Assembly: GCA_028278345.1 (NCBI GenBank)
Contig: JANQEL010000106.1
Location: forward strand, 1 to 64,000
Reading direction: 5' to 3'
Length of the DNA: 64,000 nt
Origin: Myxococcota bacterium
GTDB lineage: Bacteria; Myxococcota_A; UBA9160; UBA4427
In this document: piece after piece, positions 1 through 8,599 of the stretch
Position numbering within the stretch: the stretch's first letter is position 1
How the letters are laid out: each line of letters begins with the position of its first letter
Notes under the pieces: model-generated
What the model saw: only the letters and a program-made list of their open reading frames with translations
The model's database searches: none
Told to the model about the DNA's origin: nothing
Translations under genes and position numbers: made by a program

Positions 1-264
1 TGCCCTCCCATTCGCTGGCTCAAGCAGGGCGCAATCTAGGAAGCGCTTGTGACCGAAACGTGATGGCGCTACGACGATTCGGGTGAAGACGTGTGACGAG
101 ACCGAGAACACACTACGCCTGTGTGATGAGTCAGTGACCAAGACGCAAACGTTTCAGTGATGAATCGATGCCGCGTGACGACCTGACACATTTCGCATTG
201 ATCACCCAGGCGACACACGATCCACACATTCGTCGTGCACACATCTGCTTCGGAGACACACGCT

Positions 265-897
265 GTGCTCGAATCGATCGATCTCGATCTGGTGGGAACG
301 ACCACCCTGTTGGCGGGTGCGATTGCGGCGGATGCGATTGCTTTCACGCTCTGCGACTTCGAAGCGAACTCACGCGGTTCGCGTGCACTGCGTTGGATCG
401 TCTGGGTCACGGGAGCGCACTGGGCATTGGCGGCCGTGGGTCTGTTGGGAACGTGGACCCTGCGGGCGGATCTTCCGGACGCCGCGCCCTTCGTTCAGTT
501 GGCGACGACGTTGTTGCTCTGCGGGTTGATCCTGCAGATCGTGCTCAACGCAACCCACGGGGCGGGGGCAGCCCGCACGGAGAAGAGCGCCGGGTTCGCG
601 GCAAAGGTCTGGATCGTGAGCGCCGACGCGCTCTTCGTCGGTGCAGGAGAAAGCGCCGCCACCGCGGCGTGGACCCACGAAGAGATCGTGGGCTCTCTGC
701 TGTTGCTGGGCCCCATGGTGCTCGCCTGCGTGGCGAGCGCCGTCCTGGGTGCGCGTTGGATCGCGCAGCGGGTTCGCGATCGGCGAATTCGATCCGAGAG
801 TGTCGATCGGGCCGGGCTCGTCGGGGTTCCGACGGTGGTGGTTCCGATCTTCTCCTACTTCGTCATCTGCGCGGTGCGCGACTTTCCAGTCGGTTGA
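265..897 (+). CDS. Six-helix membrane protein, possible cation exporter-like fold
   Basis: Predicted inner-membrane protein of about 210 residues with roughly six hydrophobic helices. The first and fourth helices each carry an A-x-D-A type motif (AADAIAF near the N-terminus, SADALFVGAG in the middle), giving an internal-repeat look reminiscent of MntP/LysE-type exporters; that link is inference, not a confident family call. I chose the GTG at 265 because GGAG lies nine bases before it. An in-frame GTG at 235 would add ten residues but has no visible ribosome site. It converges on the porin gene, with a shared hairpin between them. No enzyme motif is seen. Confidence 0.7.
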   Translation: MLESIDLDLVGTTTLLAGAIAADAIAFTLCDFEANSRGSRALRWIVWVTGAHWALAAVGLLGTWTLRADLPDAAPFVQLATTLLLCGLILQIVLNATHGAGAARTEKSAGFAAKVWIVSADALFVGAGESAATAAWTHEEIVGSLLLLGPMVLACVASAVLGARWIAQRVRDRRIRSESVDRAGLVGVPTVVVPIFSYFVICAVRDFPVG

Positions 898-905
898 AAT
901 GAAAA

Positions 906-941
906 CGCCCGGTGGGGCGCGTTTCCGCGAGCCACCGGGCG
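906..941 (-). terminator. Rho-independent terminator of the porin gene
   Basis: A 10-bp perfect stem (CGCCCGGTGG at 906-915 pairing with CCACCGGGCG at 932-941) is followed, reading on the minus strand, by TTTT (complement of 902-905). It lies just past the porin stop and may also stop the convergent plus-strand gene. Confidence 0.8.
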
Positions 942-966
942 CCTCATTCAGCCTCGGAGCGAACGA

Positions 967-2199
967 TCAGGGAAAGCGCGCGCGGATGCCGAAGCGCACC
1001 CGCCACTCGTCTCCGAGTGCGTCGTCTTCCGGGTCTGCGAAGAAACCCTGTAGGTTGTAGGAGATCCAATCCGTGGTGTTGAAGTTCGCGTCGAGGACCC
1101 AGGCCTCGTATCCGGTTCGGACCGTCCGGTGATCATCCTGCGTGTACCCGGGAACCACCGACAACGCCTCGACGTCCTGATAGACGACGCTGACGCGATG
1201 CAGACGATCGCAAGCCGGAAGGTCGAGCCCAACGCCGGCGGTCCAGGCCTGCTCCTCATCGTCGGCATCGAGATTGTTGATGTACTCCCCACTCACGGTC
1301 AGCGGAGTACCGAGAACGTTCACCGTGGTGTTCAAGCCCGCATGAATGATCTCGGGATGGTCGACGATTTGCGCATTGTTCAGCTGTGACGGCTGATTTC
1401 CGTTTTCGTTCTCGAGATCGTAGTAGCGAGAGTAGTTGATGAACGGATTGATCCGAACGATATCGGTGGCGCGCCAATCGGCGTAGCCATTCGCGGTCAA
1501 CAGGTGTGCCGTTTCATCATTGAAACCGTTGGAGAGTGCCGCCGGGGTTCCGTTGTTGTTGTACCGGGCGAGCTTGTAGCCACCGACCCCGACGCCGTAG
1601 AGAAGAGATGGATCGTCTTCGTCGTCGCCACAGCCACAGTCCCATCGTGCGCGAGCACCATCGACGACCAGGTCTTCGTCATAGACGGTTCCGCTGTAGA
1701 GCTCGTTCACAGGTAGACCCAAGGGTTGCCGACCGACCGCGAGCGCGAATTCATCGGCAAGCGGAACCTCGGGCGCCCAGGTAAAACCGAGGCGAGAGAT
1801 CGAAACGTCGATGTTCTGGTCGAGGTTTCCACCACCGAGGCGAATGCGCGATTCACGATGATCGTTGCCGGTGCGAACCGCGCCGTGAAGCGTCAGCCAG
1901 TCGGTGACATTCGCGTCGAGCCCGACGACGCCCGACACGGCGAGCGCGTTGCTGTCGTCGAGACCATCGTCGTCCGCACCACTCCCCTCGTAGAGCAGAT
2001 CGAAATCGGCATAAGGATTGAGCAGTCTGAGGAATCCGAACTCACCCTCGACGGGCGTGTCGTGCCCCGCAGGCTTGGGCCAGCCGCTCGCACTCCACCC
2101 CGGCCGGGGTCCCGGCCCCTTGCCAGCGGCCCACGCGGAACCGGCGATCAGAGTCAGTAGAAGCGAGACGACGAGTCCCACACGCGCGATCGAGTTCAT
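967..2199 (-). CDS. Outer-membrane porin-like beta-barrel protein
   Basis: A 410-residue exported protein. The first ~24 residues form a Sec signal peptide ending at SAWA/AG. The mature part is rich in alternating polar/aromatic strands and Gly/Asp/Asn turns and ends in a basic strand with a near-terminal Phe (RARFP), typical of outer-membrane barrels. It looks like the putative-porin or alginate-export type, but no specific substrate can be read. A CGC-type cysteine pair sits in an acidic loop mid-protein. The start is ATG at 2199, and its Shine-Dalgarno is unusual: a run of ten G immediately upstream (see separate entry). It lies downstream of the MacAB-like operon on the same strand, 210 bp away, so co-transcription is possible but unproven. 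Confidence 0.75.
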   Translation of the reverse strand: MNSIARVGLVVSLLLTLIAGSAWAAGKGPGPRPGWSASGWPKPAGHDTPVEGEFGFLRLLNPYADFDLLYEGSGADDDGLDDSNALAVSGVVGLDANVTDWLTLHGAVRTGNDHRESRIRLGGGNLDQNIDVSISRLGFTWAPEVPLADEFALAVGRQPLGLPVNELYSGTVYDEDLVVDGARARWDCGCGDDEDDPSLLYGVGVGGYKLARYNNNGTPAALSNGFNDETAHLLTANGYADWRATDIVRINPFINYSRYYDLENENGNQPSQLNNAQIVDHPEIIHAGLNTTVNVLGTPLTVSGEYINNLDADDEEQAWTAGVGLDLPACDRLHRVSVVYQDVEALSVVPGYTQDDHRTVRTGYEAWVLDANFNTTDWISYNLQGFFADPEDDALGDEWRVRFGIRARFP

Positions 2200-2212
2200 G
2201 TTCCCCCCCCCC
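2200..2212 (-). promoter_or_regulatory. G10 homopolymer acting as porin Shine-Dalgarno
   Basis: On the coding (minus) strand the porin ATG is preceded by G10-AAC; the G run is 2203-2212. The run contains the only purine-rich ribosome site available. Homopolymers of this length can change length by slippage, which would change the leader length. Confidence 0.6.
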
Positions 2213-2409
2213 TGGTGTTCGCCCGGCGACTCGACGCGGTGCCGATGCCGACGCAGCGTGCTCGATTACGCACGGAGGCTGGCATGCCCGTTCTCATCGT
2301 CAAGTCACGAAGCGTTTCGATCGCGCGAATACGCGGCACAAAGCACACGCATCGTCATCGGTGGCGAGAGCTGGCACTGCGAACGTCCCTGCAATCTCGC
2401 GCACTTGCG

Positions 2410-3645
2410 TTACTCGGCCCGCAATGCCTCGACGGGTTCGAGGTTGGCGGCGCGACGCGCCGGTGCGATGCCCGAAAGCAGGCCCGTTGCAAGGCTCATC
2501 GCCATTGCACCCACCAGATAGATCGCGGGCGTATGCACGGGCAGACCCGGAATCATCGCGCGAAGCAGCGCCGCGATGGCGAGCCCGCCCAACATCCCCG
2601 CAAGCCCGCCAAGACTCGTGAGCATCGCCGCCTCGACGAGGAAGATGCGCAGGATGTCGCGATGACGCACGCCGATCGCGCGCAGCAGACCGATCTCTCC
2701 CGTGCGCTCCCCCACGCTGATCCACATCATCGTCAGGATTCCCACAGCCCCGACAAACAGCGAGACCATCGCGATCGCACCGACGCCGAGGGTGATCACG
2801 CGCATCACCTTGCCGAAGGTTTCGATCATCGCACTCTGGGTCGTGATGGTGAAGTCTTCGCGGTCGCCGTGGCGCGACATCAGCAGTTGCCGGATCGATT
2901 CGGCCAGGGCGTCGGTCTGATACTCGTGCGCGTAGGTGATGTTGATCTCGTGCAGCTCGTCGAGATTGAAGATCTGCATCACCGTGGCCACCGGCAGGTA
3001 GATACCGTCGTCGATGTCGAAGCCGAGGATGCGGCCCTTCGGCTCCATGATGCCGATCACGCGCACCTTCGTCCCCGCGACGCGGACGAACTGCCCGAGT
3101 GCGTTGCGATCGCCGAAGAGTTCGCGCTTCAACTTCGGACCGAGCACGCCAACCAGGGCACCGCGGCGGGGATCCCCCGGAGGCAGGAACTGGCCTCGCG
3201 CGACTCCGAACTTCATCACATGGGGCATCGCTGAAGTCGCGCCAAAGACGTAGACGCTGCGCGAACGACCGTCGTACTCGACCGGCCCGGTGCCCAGGGC
3301 CTGGGGGGCCATGTGCTCGACGTAGGGAAGCCGCGCGAGCGCCTCTGCGTCGTCGATCGTGAGCTTGTGCGTCGTCCCACCCATCACGCCCGGCATGCCG
3401 CCCGTTTCGGTCTTGCCGGGATGGATGGCGATCACCGTCGTCCCGAACTGCATGAACTCGGTGAGGATGTAGCGCCGGGTGCCTTCGCCGATCGAAGTGA
3501 GGAGCACGACCGCCATCACACCGATTGCAATGCCGAGCATCGAGAGCAGCGTGCGCAGCGGGTAGGCGCGTAGCGCGCCGCCTGTGAAGCCGAGGAGTTC
3601 GCGAATCGGAACGTCGGGACGTGTGGCTTCGGCCATCGGCTTCAC
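2410..3645 (-). CDS. ABC transporter permease, MacB/FtsX fold (second permease)
   Basis: Inner-membrane permease of 411 residues. It has the MacB/LolC layout: one N-terminal helix (about 30-52), a large periplasmic MacB-type domain, then three helices near 283-310, 335-360 and 373-395. The cytoplasmic motif G-E-R-T-x-E-I-G-L-L-R-A-I-G after the second helix is the FtsX-family coupling region. Its ATG overlaps the stop of the upstream permease by four bases (ATGA), so it is translationally coupled to it. It is a paralogue of that neighbour and probably pairs with it as a heterodimer around the ATPase encoded two genes upstream. Cargo cannot be inferred; macrolide, peptide or lipoprotein export are all known for the family. 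Confidence 0.9.
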   Translation of the reverse strand: MKPMAEATRPDVPIRELLGFTGGALRAYPLRTLLSMLGIAIGVMAVVLLTSIGEGTRRYILTEFMQFGTTVIAIHPGKTETGGMPGVMGGTTHKLTIDDAEALARLPYVEHMAPQALGTGPVEYDGRSRSVYVFGATSAMPHVMKFGVARGQFLPPGDPRRGALVGVLGPKLKRELFGDRNALGQFVRVAGTKVRVIGIMEPKGRILGFDIDDGIYLPVATVMQIFNLDELHEINITYAHEYQTDALAESIRQLLMSRHGDREDFTITTQSAMIETFGKVMRVITLGVGAIAMVSLFVGAVGILTMMWISVGERTGEIGLLRAIGVRHRDILRIFLVEAAMLTSLGGLAGMLGGLAIAALLRAMIPGLPVHTPAIYLVGAMAMSLATGLLSGIAPARRAANLEPVEALRAE

Positions 3646-4844
3646 CCCCTCCGGAGCGACGAAACGGGTTCGAGTTGCATCGCTCGCCAGGCCGGCAACA
3701 CGCCGAAGATGGGCCCGGTCGAAATCGCCATCGCAAGCACAGAAAGGACCACCCAGAGCGGGGTGGTGGCCGGGATCGCGGGATAGAGGTACTCGACCAG
3801 GGTAAGCAGGCTACGACCGAGCCCGAGACCGACGATGCCCCCGGCTGCCGAGAGCAGCGCAGACTCGGTCAGGAAGACCGCGAGCACATCGCGACCTCGT
3901 GCACCGACCGCTTTCAACAGACCGATCTCCGACGTTCGTTCGGAAACCGACACCAGCATCACATTCATGATCCCGATGCCCGCGACCGCGAGCGAAATCG
4001 CCGCGATGCCACCCACCGCAAGCGTCAGCGTTCGCAGGATGCCGCCCAGGGAATCCATCACGGCGGCCTGGGTGATGCAGGTGATGTCTTCTTCGTCGTG
4101 GCGATCGGTCATGATCGCGATCACCTGATCGACCACAGGCTCCGAGTCGGCGTACGCATTCAGCTCGATCATGATGCGCGCCAGCGAATGGCGGTTGAAG
4201 AGCTGCATCACGGTGGCGGCCGGAGCGAAGATGCTGTCGTCCATGTTCCGCCCCATCTGGGTGCCGCGTGGCGCCAGCACGCCGATCACCCGCATGCGTG
4301 CGTCGCCGACGCGGATCACCTCACCGATGGGATCGCGATCCTGGAAGAGTTCGCGCGCGGCCTTGTTGCCCAGCACCGCGATCGAAGCCCCGCGTTCGAG
4401 TTCCCCCTCGGGCAGCAGGCTGCCGCGACTCGCACGCAGATTCATGGCGGAGAAGAACTCGCGCGTGGTTCCCAGGATGGCGAGTTGGCGTCGGCGTTCG
4501 CGAAACGAAACGAGATCCGTGGCCGTCGACATCGGAATCACCGAACGGATGCCGCGCAGCTGACGCCGCAGGGCGAGCGCGTCGTCGAGGGTGAGATCGT
4601 TCGGTACGCCCCCCACGCCGGGAAACGCGCCCGTGGTCTCGTTCTTGCCGGGGATCACGATGACCAGGTTGCTCCCCAGGGTTTCGAACTCTCCCTGCAC
4701 GAAGGCCCGCGCCCCCTCGCCGAGCCCGGTGAGGAAGACCACCGCCGTCGCGCCGATCGCAACGCCCAGCAGGCTCAAGACCGTGCGGCGTCGGTGTTCG
4801 AGCAGGGCCGTTCCCGCGAAGCCCACGATGTCGCGACTCGTCAT
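3642..4844 (-). CDS. ABC transporter permease, MacB/FtsX fold (first permease)
   Basis: A 400-residue inner-membrane protein with one N-terminal helix (about residues 20-42), a periplasmic MacB-PCD-type domain and three C-terminal helices. The sequence S-E-R-T-S-E-I-G-L-L-K-A-V-G after the second helix marks the FtsX family. Four-base ATGA overlaps link it to the ATPase upstream (4841-4844) and to the second permease downstream (3642-3645). Unlike classical MacB it lacks a fused ATPase domain, so the nucleotide-binding function comes from the separate upstream gene. Two adjacent, clearly related permeases suggest a tandem duplication that has become a heterodimer. Confidence 0.9.
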   Translation of the reverse strand: MTSRDIVGFAGTALLEHRRRTVLSLLGVAIGATAVVFLTGLGEGARAFVQGEFETLGSNLVIVIPGKNETTGAFPGVGGVPNDLTLDDALALRRQLRGIRSVIPMSTATDLVSFRERRRQLAILGTTREFFSAMNLRASRGSLLPEGELERGASIAVLGNKAARELFQDRDPIGEVIRVGDARMRVIGVLAPRGTQMGRNMDDSIFAPAATVMQLFNRHSLARIMIELNAYADSEPVVDQVIAIMTDRHDEEDITCITQAAVMDSLGGILRTLTLAVGGIAAISLAVAGIGIMNVMLVSVSERTSEIGLLKAVGARGRDVLAVFLTESALLSAAGGIVGLGLGRSLLTLVEYLYPAIPATTPLWVVLSVLAMAISTGPIFGVLPAWRAMQLEPVSSLRRG

Positions 4845-5581
4845 GCCTCGGCCCCCCGCCCATCCTCACCAATCGGCCGGAAGAGCATCTCGAGGCTCGA
4901 GACCGCGGCGCCTTCGACCTCGCGCAGGATCGCGCCATCGGTCAGCACCATCACGCGCTGGGCGAGGCGCGCCACGTTGGGGTCGTGGGTCACCGTGATC
5001 AGCGTGATGCCCTGCTCGTTGAGTCCACACAGGATGTCGAGCACCTGCTGCCCGGAAGCCGAGTCGAGGTTGCCCGTCGGCTCGTCGGCCAGGAGCATGT
5101 TCGGGCGCATCACGATGGCGCGCGCCACGGCGACGCGCTGCTTCTGCCCACCCGAGAGTTCGCCCGGCTTGTGATCGCTCCAATCCGCGAGCCCCACCGA
5201 ACCGATCGCCTCGCGCGCCCGCTTGTCCCGTTCCGGGGGATCGATCCCGGCGAACACCATGGGGAGCGCCACGTTGGCCAACGCCGATAGCCGCGGGATC
5301 AGGTGAAACGATTGGAAGATGAAGCCGATCTTGCGCAGGCGGATCTCGGCGAGCTCGTCTTCGGAGAGTTGGGCGACCGGCTGATCGTCGAGGTCGTACT
5401 CGCCCGAGGTCGGTCGATCGAGGCAACCGATGATGTTGAGCAGGGTCGACTTGCCGGAACCACTCGGCCCCATGATGGCGAGGTGCTCGCCCTGCTCGAT
5501 CGTGGTCGTCACATCGGCCAGGGCGTGGAGCTTCTGCTCGCCCATCTCGTAGGTCTTCCAGATCTTCGAAAGACGAATCAC
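4841..5581 (-). CDS. ABC transporter ATP-binding protein, MacB/LolD type
   Basis: A 246-residue ATPase. Walker A is GPSGSGKST at residues 38-46; the signature LSGGQKQRVAVARA and Walker B LLADEPTGNLDS follow at normal spacing, and the switch His lies in VTHDP. The ADEPTGNLD form is typical of the MacB/LolD/FtsE group that powers mechanotransmission rather than import. It overlaps the adaptor gene upstream and the first permease downstream by four bases each, so the four-gene operon encodes a complete inner-membrane/periplasm export assembly. An outer-membrane TolC-like factor is not encoded here and would be supplied elsewhere. Confidence 0.93.
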   Translation of the reverse strand: MIRLSKIWKTYEMGEQKLHALADVTTTIEQGEHLAIMGPSGSGKSTLLNIIGCLDRPTSGEYDLDDQPVAQLSEDELAEIRLRKIGFIFQSFHLIPRLSALANVALPMVFAGIDPPERDKRAREAIGSVGLADWSDHKPGELSGGQKQRVAVARAIVMRPNMLLADEPTGNLDSASGQQVLDILCGLNEQGITLITVTHDPNVARLAQRVMVLTDGAILREVEGAAVSSLEMLFRPIGEDGRGAEA

Positions 5582-6780
5582 CGGCTCGCGCCAGCGGCCA
5601 CCGCCGCGGGATTGTCGTCCTGGTTCACCGCGCGTGCGCGCGCGCCGGCGACGACCTCCTTTTCGTCCAGACTCTCGACGACGAGCTCACCCGAAGACAA
5701 CCCATCGGTGACTTCGACGAAGTTCCAGTTGCGCAGGCCCACCGAAACCATGCGCTCTTCGAGCACCCCTTCTTCCAGGATGAGCACCTTGCCGCCCTGC
5801 AGGAGGGTGGCCGCGGGAATGCGCAACACGTCGTCGCGCGTCGCCAGGGTGACCTCGATGTCGGCCGAGGTTCCGACCATCATGGTTCCCGGGTCGGGGT
5901 GGGTGTCGAACTCGACCTCGACTTCGACCGTGCGGTTCTGCGCTTCGATGTCCAGTACATAGGGAGCGACGCGAATCACGCGGCCCGGAAAGCTCTCGCC
6001 GGGATGCGAGTCGACGGTGATGCGAACGACCTGCCCCACGCGAATGCGATTCGAATCGACTTCATCCATCGGCGCGCTGACGTAGAGGGAAGCCGGATCG
6101 ATCAGGTCGATCACCGAAGGTGAACTCAAGAGCGGCGGCGAGGGGGTCACCCATTCGCCGACTTCGGAATTCACCTCGGCCACGATGCCATCGAATGGAG
6201 CGCGAATTTCGGTCTTCTCGAGTTCGGCCCGCGCGGCGCGAATCTCCGCCCTGGCCCGCGCGATATCCGCTTCCGTGGCGCTGCAGCTGGCCTCCGTGGT
6301 GCGGTATTTCACCTCGAGTCGATCGAGGTTCTCCTCCGAGGTGACCTGGTTGCGCCGCAGCTCGCGCGCGCGATCGAGGTCGCGACGCGCGAGGTCGCGA
6401 TTGATGCAAGCTTCCTTGTTGCGGGCGGTGCTCGTTTCGAGCACGGCCTCGGCGAGTTGCACCCGCGCGCGATGGCTCGTGTCGTTCAGCTTGACGAGCA
6501 GTGCGCCCTTCTTGACCGCCTGCCCCTCGCGGTGGTGGATGTCGACGACACGTCCGCCCGTTTCTGCACTCATGCGCGAGCGCAGGCGCGACTTCAAGGT
6601 GCCGGCCTTCGAGTTGGTGACCGTCTCTTCGACGATCCCCCGCTCGACCGAGACCACGCGCACTTCGAGGCGATCGGAAGTGAAGCGCCAGTAGCCCCCG
6701 GCAGCGATCAACAGGGCGAGAAGCACGAGGCCGATCCACCGCTTCCTCAAAGCAACCGACCGACCCGAGGAATCCGACAT
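5578..6780 (-). CDS. Periplasmic adaptor protein, HlyD/MacA type
   Basis: A 400-residue membrane-fusion protein, first gene of the export operon. One N-terminal helix (about residues 13-27) anchors it in the inner membrane. A biotinyl-lipoyl half-motif is seen at GGRVVDIHHREGQAVKKG, then a long charged helical hairpin (about 115-180), the second lipoyl half (IRAPFDGIVAEV) and beta-barrel/membrane-proximal domains. These are the standard MacA/HlyD elements that dock an ABC transporter to an outer-membrane channel. The start is ATG at 6780, and its stop overlaps the ATPase start by four bases. Confidence 0.9.
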   Translation of the reverse strand: MSDSSGRSVALRKRWIGLVLLALLIAAGGYWRFTSDRLEVRVVSVERGIVEETVTNSKAGTLKSRLRSRMSAETGGRVVDIHHREGQAVKKGALLVKLNDTSHRARVQLAEAVLETSTARNKEACINRDLARRDLDRARELRRNQVTSEENLDRLEVKYRTTEASCSATEADIARARAEIRAARAELEKTEIRAPFDGIVAEVNSEVGEWVTPSPPLLSSPSVIDLIDPASLYVSAPMDEVDSNRIRVGQVVRITVDSHPGESFPGRVIRVAPYVLDIEAQNRTVEVEVEFDTHPDPGTMMVGTSADIEVTLATRDDVLRIPAATLLQGGKVLILEEGVLEERMVSVGLRNWNFVEVTDGLSSGELVVESLDEKEVVAGARARAVNQDDNPAAVAAGASR

Positions 6781-6829
6781 GTCGTCATGCTATCGCGCGC
6801 AGTGGTGTGGCGCCGCGAAGCCACAGCCC

Positions 6830-7507
6830 TCAACCGGCTTGTGACTTTCGGTCGCGTTCGGCCTGTTTCAACTCGGCGAACTTCTCGAGGGGGATCGAGA
6901 TGAAGAGTCCCGTTGCCTCGGCCACCACCTCGTCACCGGCGATCAGTTCGGCCGACGTACGGATCTTGCGGCCCTCCACGCCGTCCATGCGCGCCACGAT
7001 ACCCAGGTCGGTTTCCAGCGGCGTCGGTCGCTTGTAGGAAACGCGAATCCACCCCGTCATGCCGGGACGCCCCGAGAACACCGTCGCCATGCCGAGCGCT
7101 TCGTCGAAGACCGCGGCCACGAACCCACCGTGGACGCATCCCGGCGCGCCCTGATACGCGGGGCCGAAGAAGACCTCGCCGTAGACCATCTTCGTATCGT
7201 GATCGGCCGCGAGAGTGGCTGGCGGCGCCAGCGGGTTCGCCTGCCCCACGATCGGACTTCGATCGCGAAAGACCTCCATCCCCCCGGCCAGGGACATCTC
7301 GGCGACGCCCGGCGGATCGATCATTTCGGGTTGCCCGCTGAAGCGTCGCGCGGCGGTGCGCACCTGCTCGGCAATCGCGAGCAGTTCCCCTTCGGGCGCG
7401 TCGGTCTCGGCGAGGCAGGCGGTGAGCTCGCGGATCGCTTCGGCGAGCTCGCGCTTCGCGGGCCAGGTCCCCGGCGCGTTCTCGAGCTGTGCGCGCGCTT
7501 CGCGCAT
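6830..7507 (-). CDS. PaaI-like hot-dog thioesterase
   Basis: About 225 residues. The C-terminal half carries the PaaI-family active-site signature HGG-(6 residues)-DE (H126-G-G, D135-E136 counting from this start), followed by a W-I-R-V-S-Y strand and the 'P-T-P-L' stretch typical of acyl-CoA thioesterases. The N-terminal ~70 residues are helical and not part of the fold. The start is uncertain: ATG at 7507 is used here, but a TTG at 7546 overlaps the folE stop (TTGA) and would couple translation. It is last in the pterin operon, though its substrate (an acyl-CoA) has no evident link to pterins. Confidence 0.8.
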   Translation of the reverse strand: MREARAQLENAPGTWPAKRELAEAIRELTACLAETDAPEGELLAIAEQVRTAARRFSGQPEMIDPPGVAEMSLAGGMEVFRDRSPIVGQANPLAPPATLAADHDTKMVYGEVFFGPAYQGAPGCVHGGFVAAVFDEALGMATVFSGRPGMTGWIRVSYKRPTPLETDLGIVARMDGVEGRKIRTSAELIAGDEVVAEATGLFISIPLEKFAELKQAERDRKSQAG

Positions 7508-7542
7508 CAGCGCGAGCACGTCATTGCCACTCGTCGCTTCGC

Positions 7543-8154
7543 TCAAGCGAAGGAATCCGGTCGATGGCGAATCAGCTCCATGAACTCGGCACGGGTCTTC
7601 GAGTCGCTGTTGAACACCCCTCTCATCGAACTCGTGATCGCGAACGAGTTGTGCTTCTCGACGCCGCGCATCACCATGCAAAGGTGCTTGGCTTCGACCA
7701 CGACGCCGACACCCTGGGGACGCAGCACGTCTTCGATCACCCCCGCCACCTCCATGGTGAAGCGCTCCTGCACCTGCAGCCGGCGCGAGAACATGTCCAC
7801 CAGGCGCGGGATCTTCGAAAGCCCCACCACCTTGCCGTTCGGGATGTAGCCCACGTGGGCGCGCCCGAAGAACGGCACCATGTGATGCTCACACAGGCTG
7901 TAGAACTCGATGTCCTTCACCAGTACCATCTCGTCGTACTCGACGTCGAACATCGCGTTGTTCAGGGTTTCGATCGGGTCCTGTCCATAGCCCTTCGTGA
8001 AGAAGCGCATCGCAGCGGCCACCCGCTTCGGGGTCTTGATCAATCCGTCGCGCTCGGGCTTCTCGCCCAGTTCGCGCAGCATGACCTTCACCACGTCGGT
8101 AATGGGGTCGTCGTCGAGACCTTCGATCTCGTCGATGTCGTCGGCCTGGCTCAT
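7543..8154 (-). CDS. folE: GTP cyclohydrolase I (FolE)
   Basis: A 203-residue enzyme converting GTP to 7,8-dihydroneopterin triphosphate, the entry step to folate, queuosine and biopterin. The zinc ligands are visible as C88 and H91 in [10 protein letters not shown] and C159 in KHLCMVMRG, matching the positions known for E. coli (C110, H113, C181). The catalytic His of the CEHH motif is present. Length matches bacterial type IA enzymes. Its ATG overlaps the stop of the upstream PTPS gene by four bases, so product and next-step enzyme are translated together. Confidence 0.97.
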   Translation of the reverse strand: MSQADDIDEIEGLDDDPITDVVKVMLRELGEKPERDGLIKTPKRVAAAMRFFTKGYGQDPIETLNNAMFDVEYDEMVLVKDIEFYSLCEHHMVPFFGRAHVGYIPNGKVVGLSKIPRLVDMFSRRLQVQERFTMEVAGVIEDVLRPQGVGVVVEAKHLCMVMRGVEKHNSFAITSSMRGVFNSDSKTRAEFMELIRHRPDSFA

Positions 8155-8567
8155 CGTTCGTCTCCATACTCGAAAAAGTTGCGCGGAGTTTCGGTGAGTC
8201 GGACACGCACGAGTTCGACATCACCCTCTCCCGCAATGGCGGGCGCGAGGTCGTCGTAGACGATCTTTGCGAAGTTTTCTGTGGTGGGAACCAGCGCCTC
8301 GAACGCTTCGCAATCGTTCAGCAGGCGGTGGGAGTAGCGCTCGGCGATGGTCGACTCGAATAGCGCATCGAGTCGCTCGGGCGGGAGGATCTGTCCCGTC
8401 ACGGGGTCGACCGGGCCCCGCACGGTGACCTCGAAGCCGTAGTTGTGACCGTGCCCGTTCTCGTTGGCGCACTTGCCGAAGATCTCGTCGTTCTCCACTT
8501 CGGTCAGACGCGGGTTCGCCAACACGTGGGCGGCGGGCAATCGGTAGCAGCGGGTGAGTTCGATCAC
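8151..8567 (-). CDS. 6-pyruvoyl/6-carboxy-tetrahydropterin synthase with CxxExxHGH motif
   Basis: A 138-residue COG0720 (PTPS/QueD) protein. Zinc ligands are H14 (LPAAH) and H39/H41 (HGHNY). The catalytic region reads C33-A-N-E36-N-G-H-G-H, the CxxExxHGH motif described for bifunctional PTPS-I/III proteins, in which the Cys serves the QueD-type reaction and the Glu permits the PTPS-III reaction bypassing FolB. I place the start at GTG 8565-8567; upstream in-frame sequence belongs to the neighbouring gene's region. It ends in a four-base overlap with folE, its substrate-supplying enzyme. No queC, queE or folB is seen in this window. Confidence 0.88.
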   Translation of the reverse strand: MIELTRCYRLPAAHVLANPRLTEVENDEIFGKCANENGHGHNYGFEVTVRGPVDPVTGQILPPERLDALFESTIAERYSHRLLNDCEAFEALVPTTENFAKIVYDDLAPAIAGEGDVELVRVRLTETPRNFFEYGDER

Positions 8568-8599
8568 GTTGATTCCAGTTGGGCGCGCGCCGTGACAGT

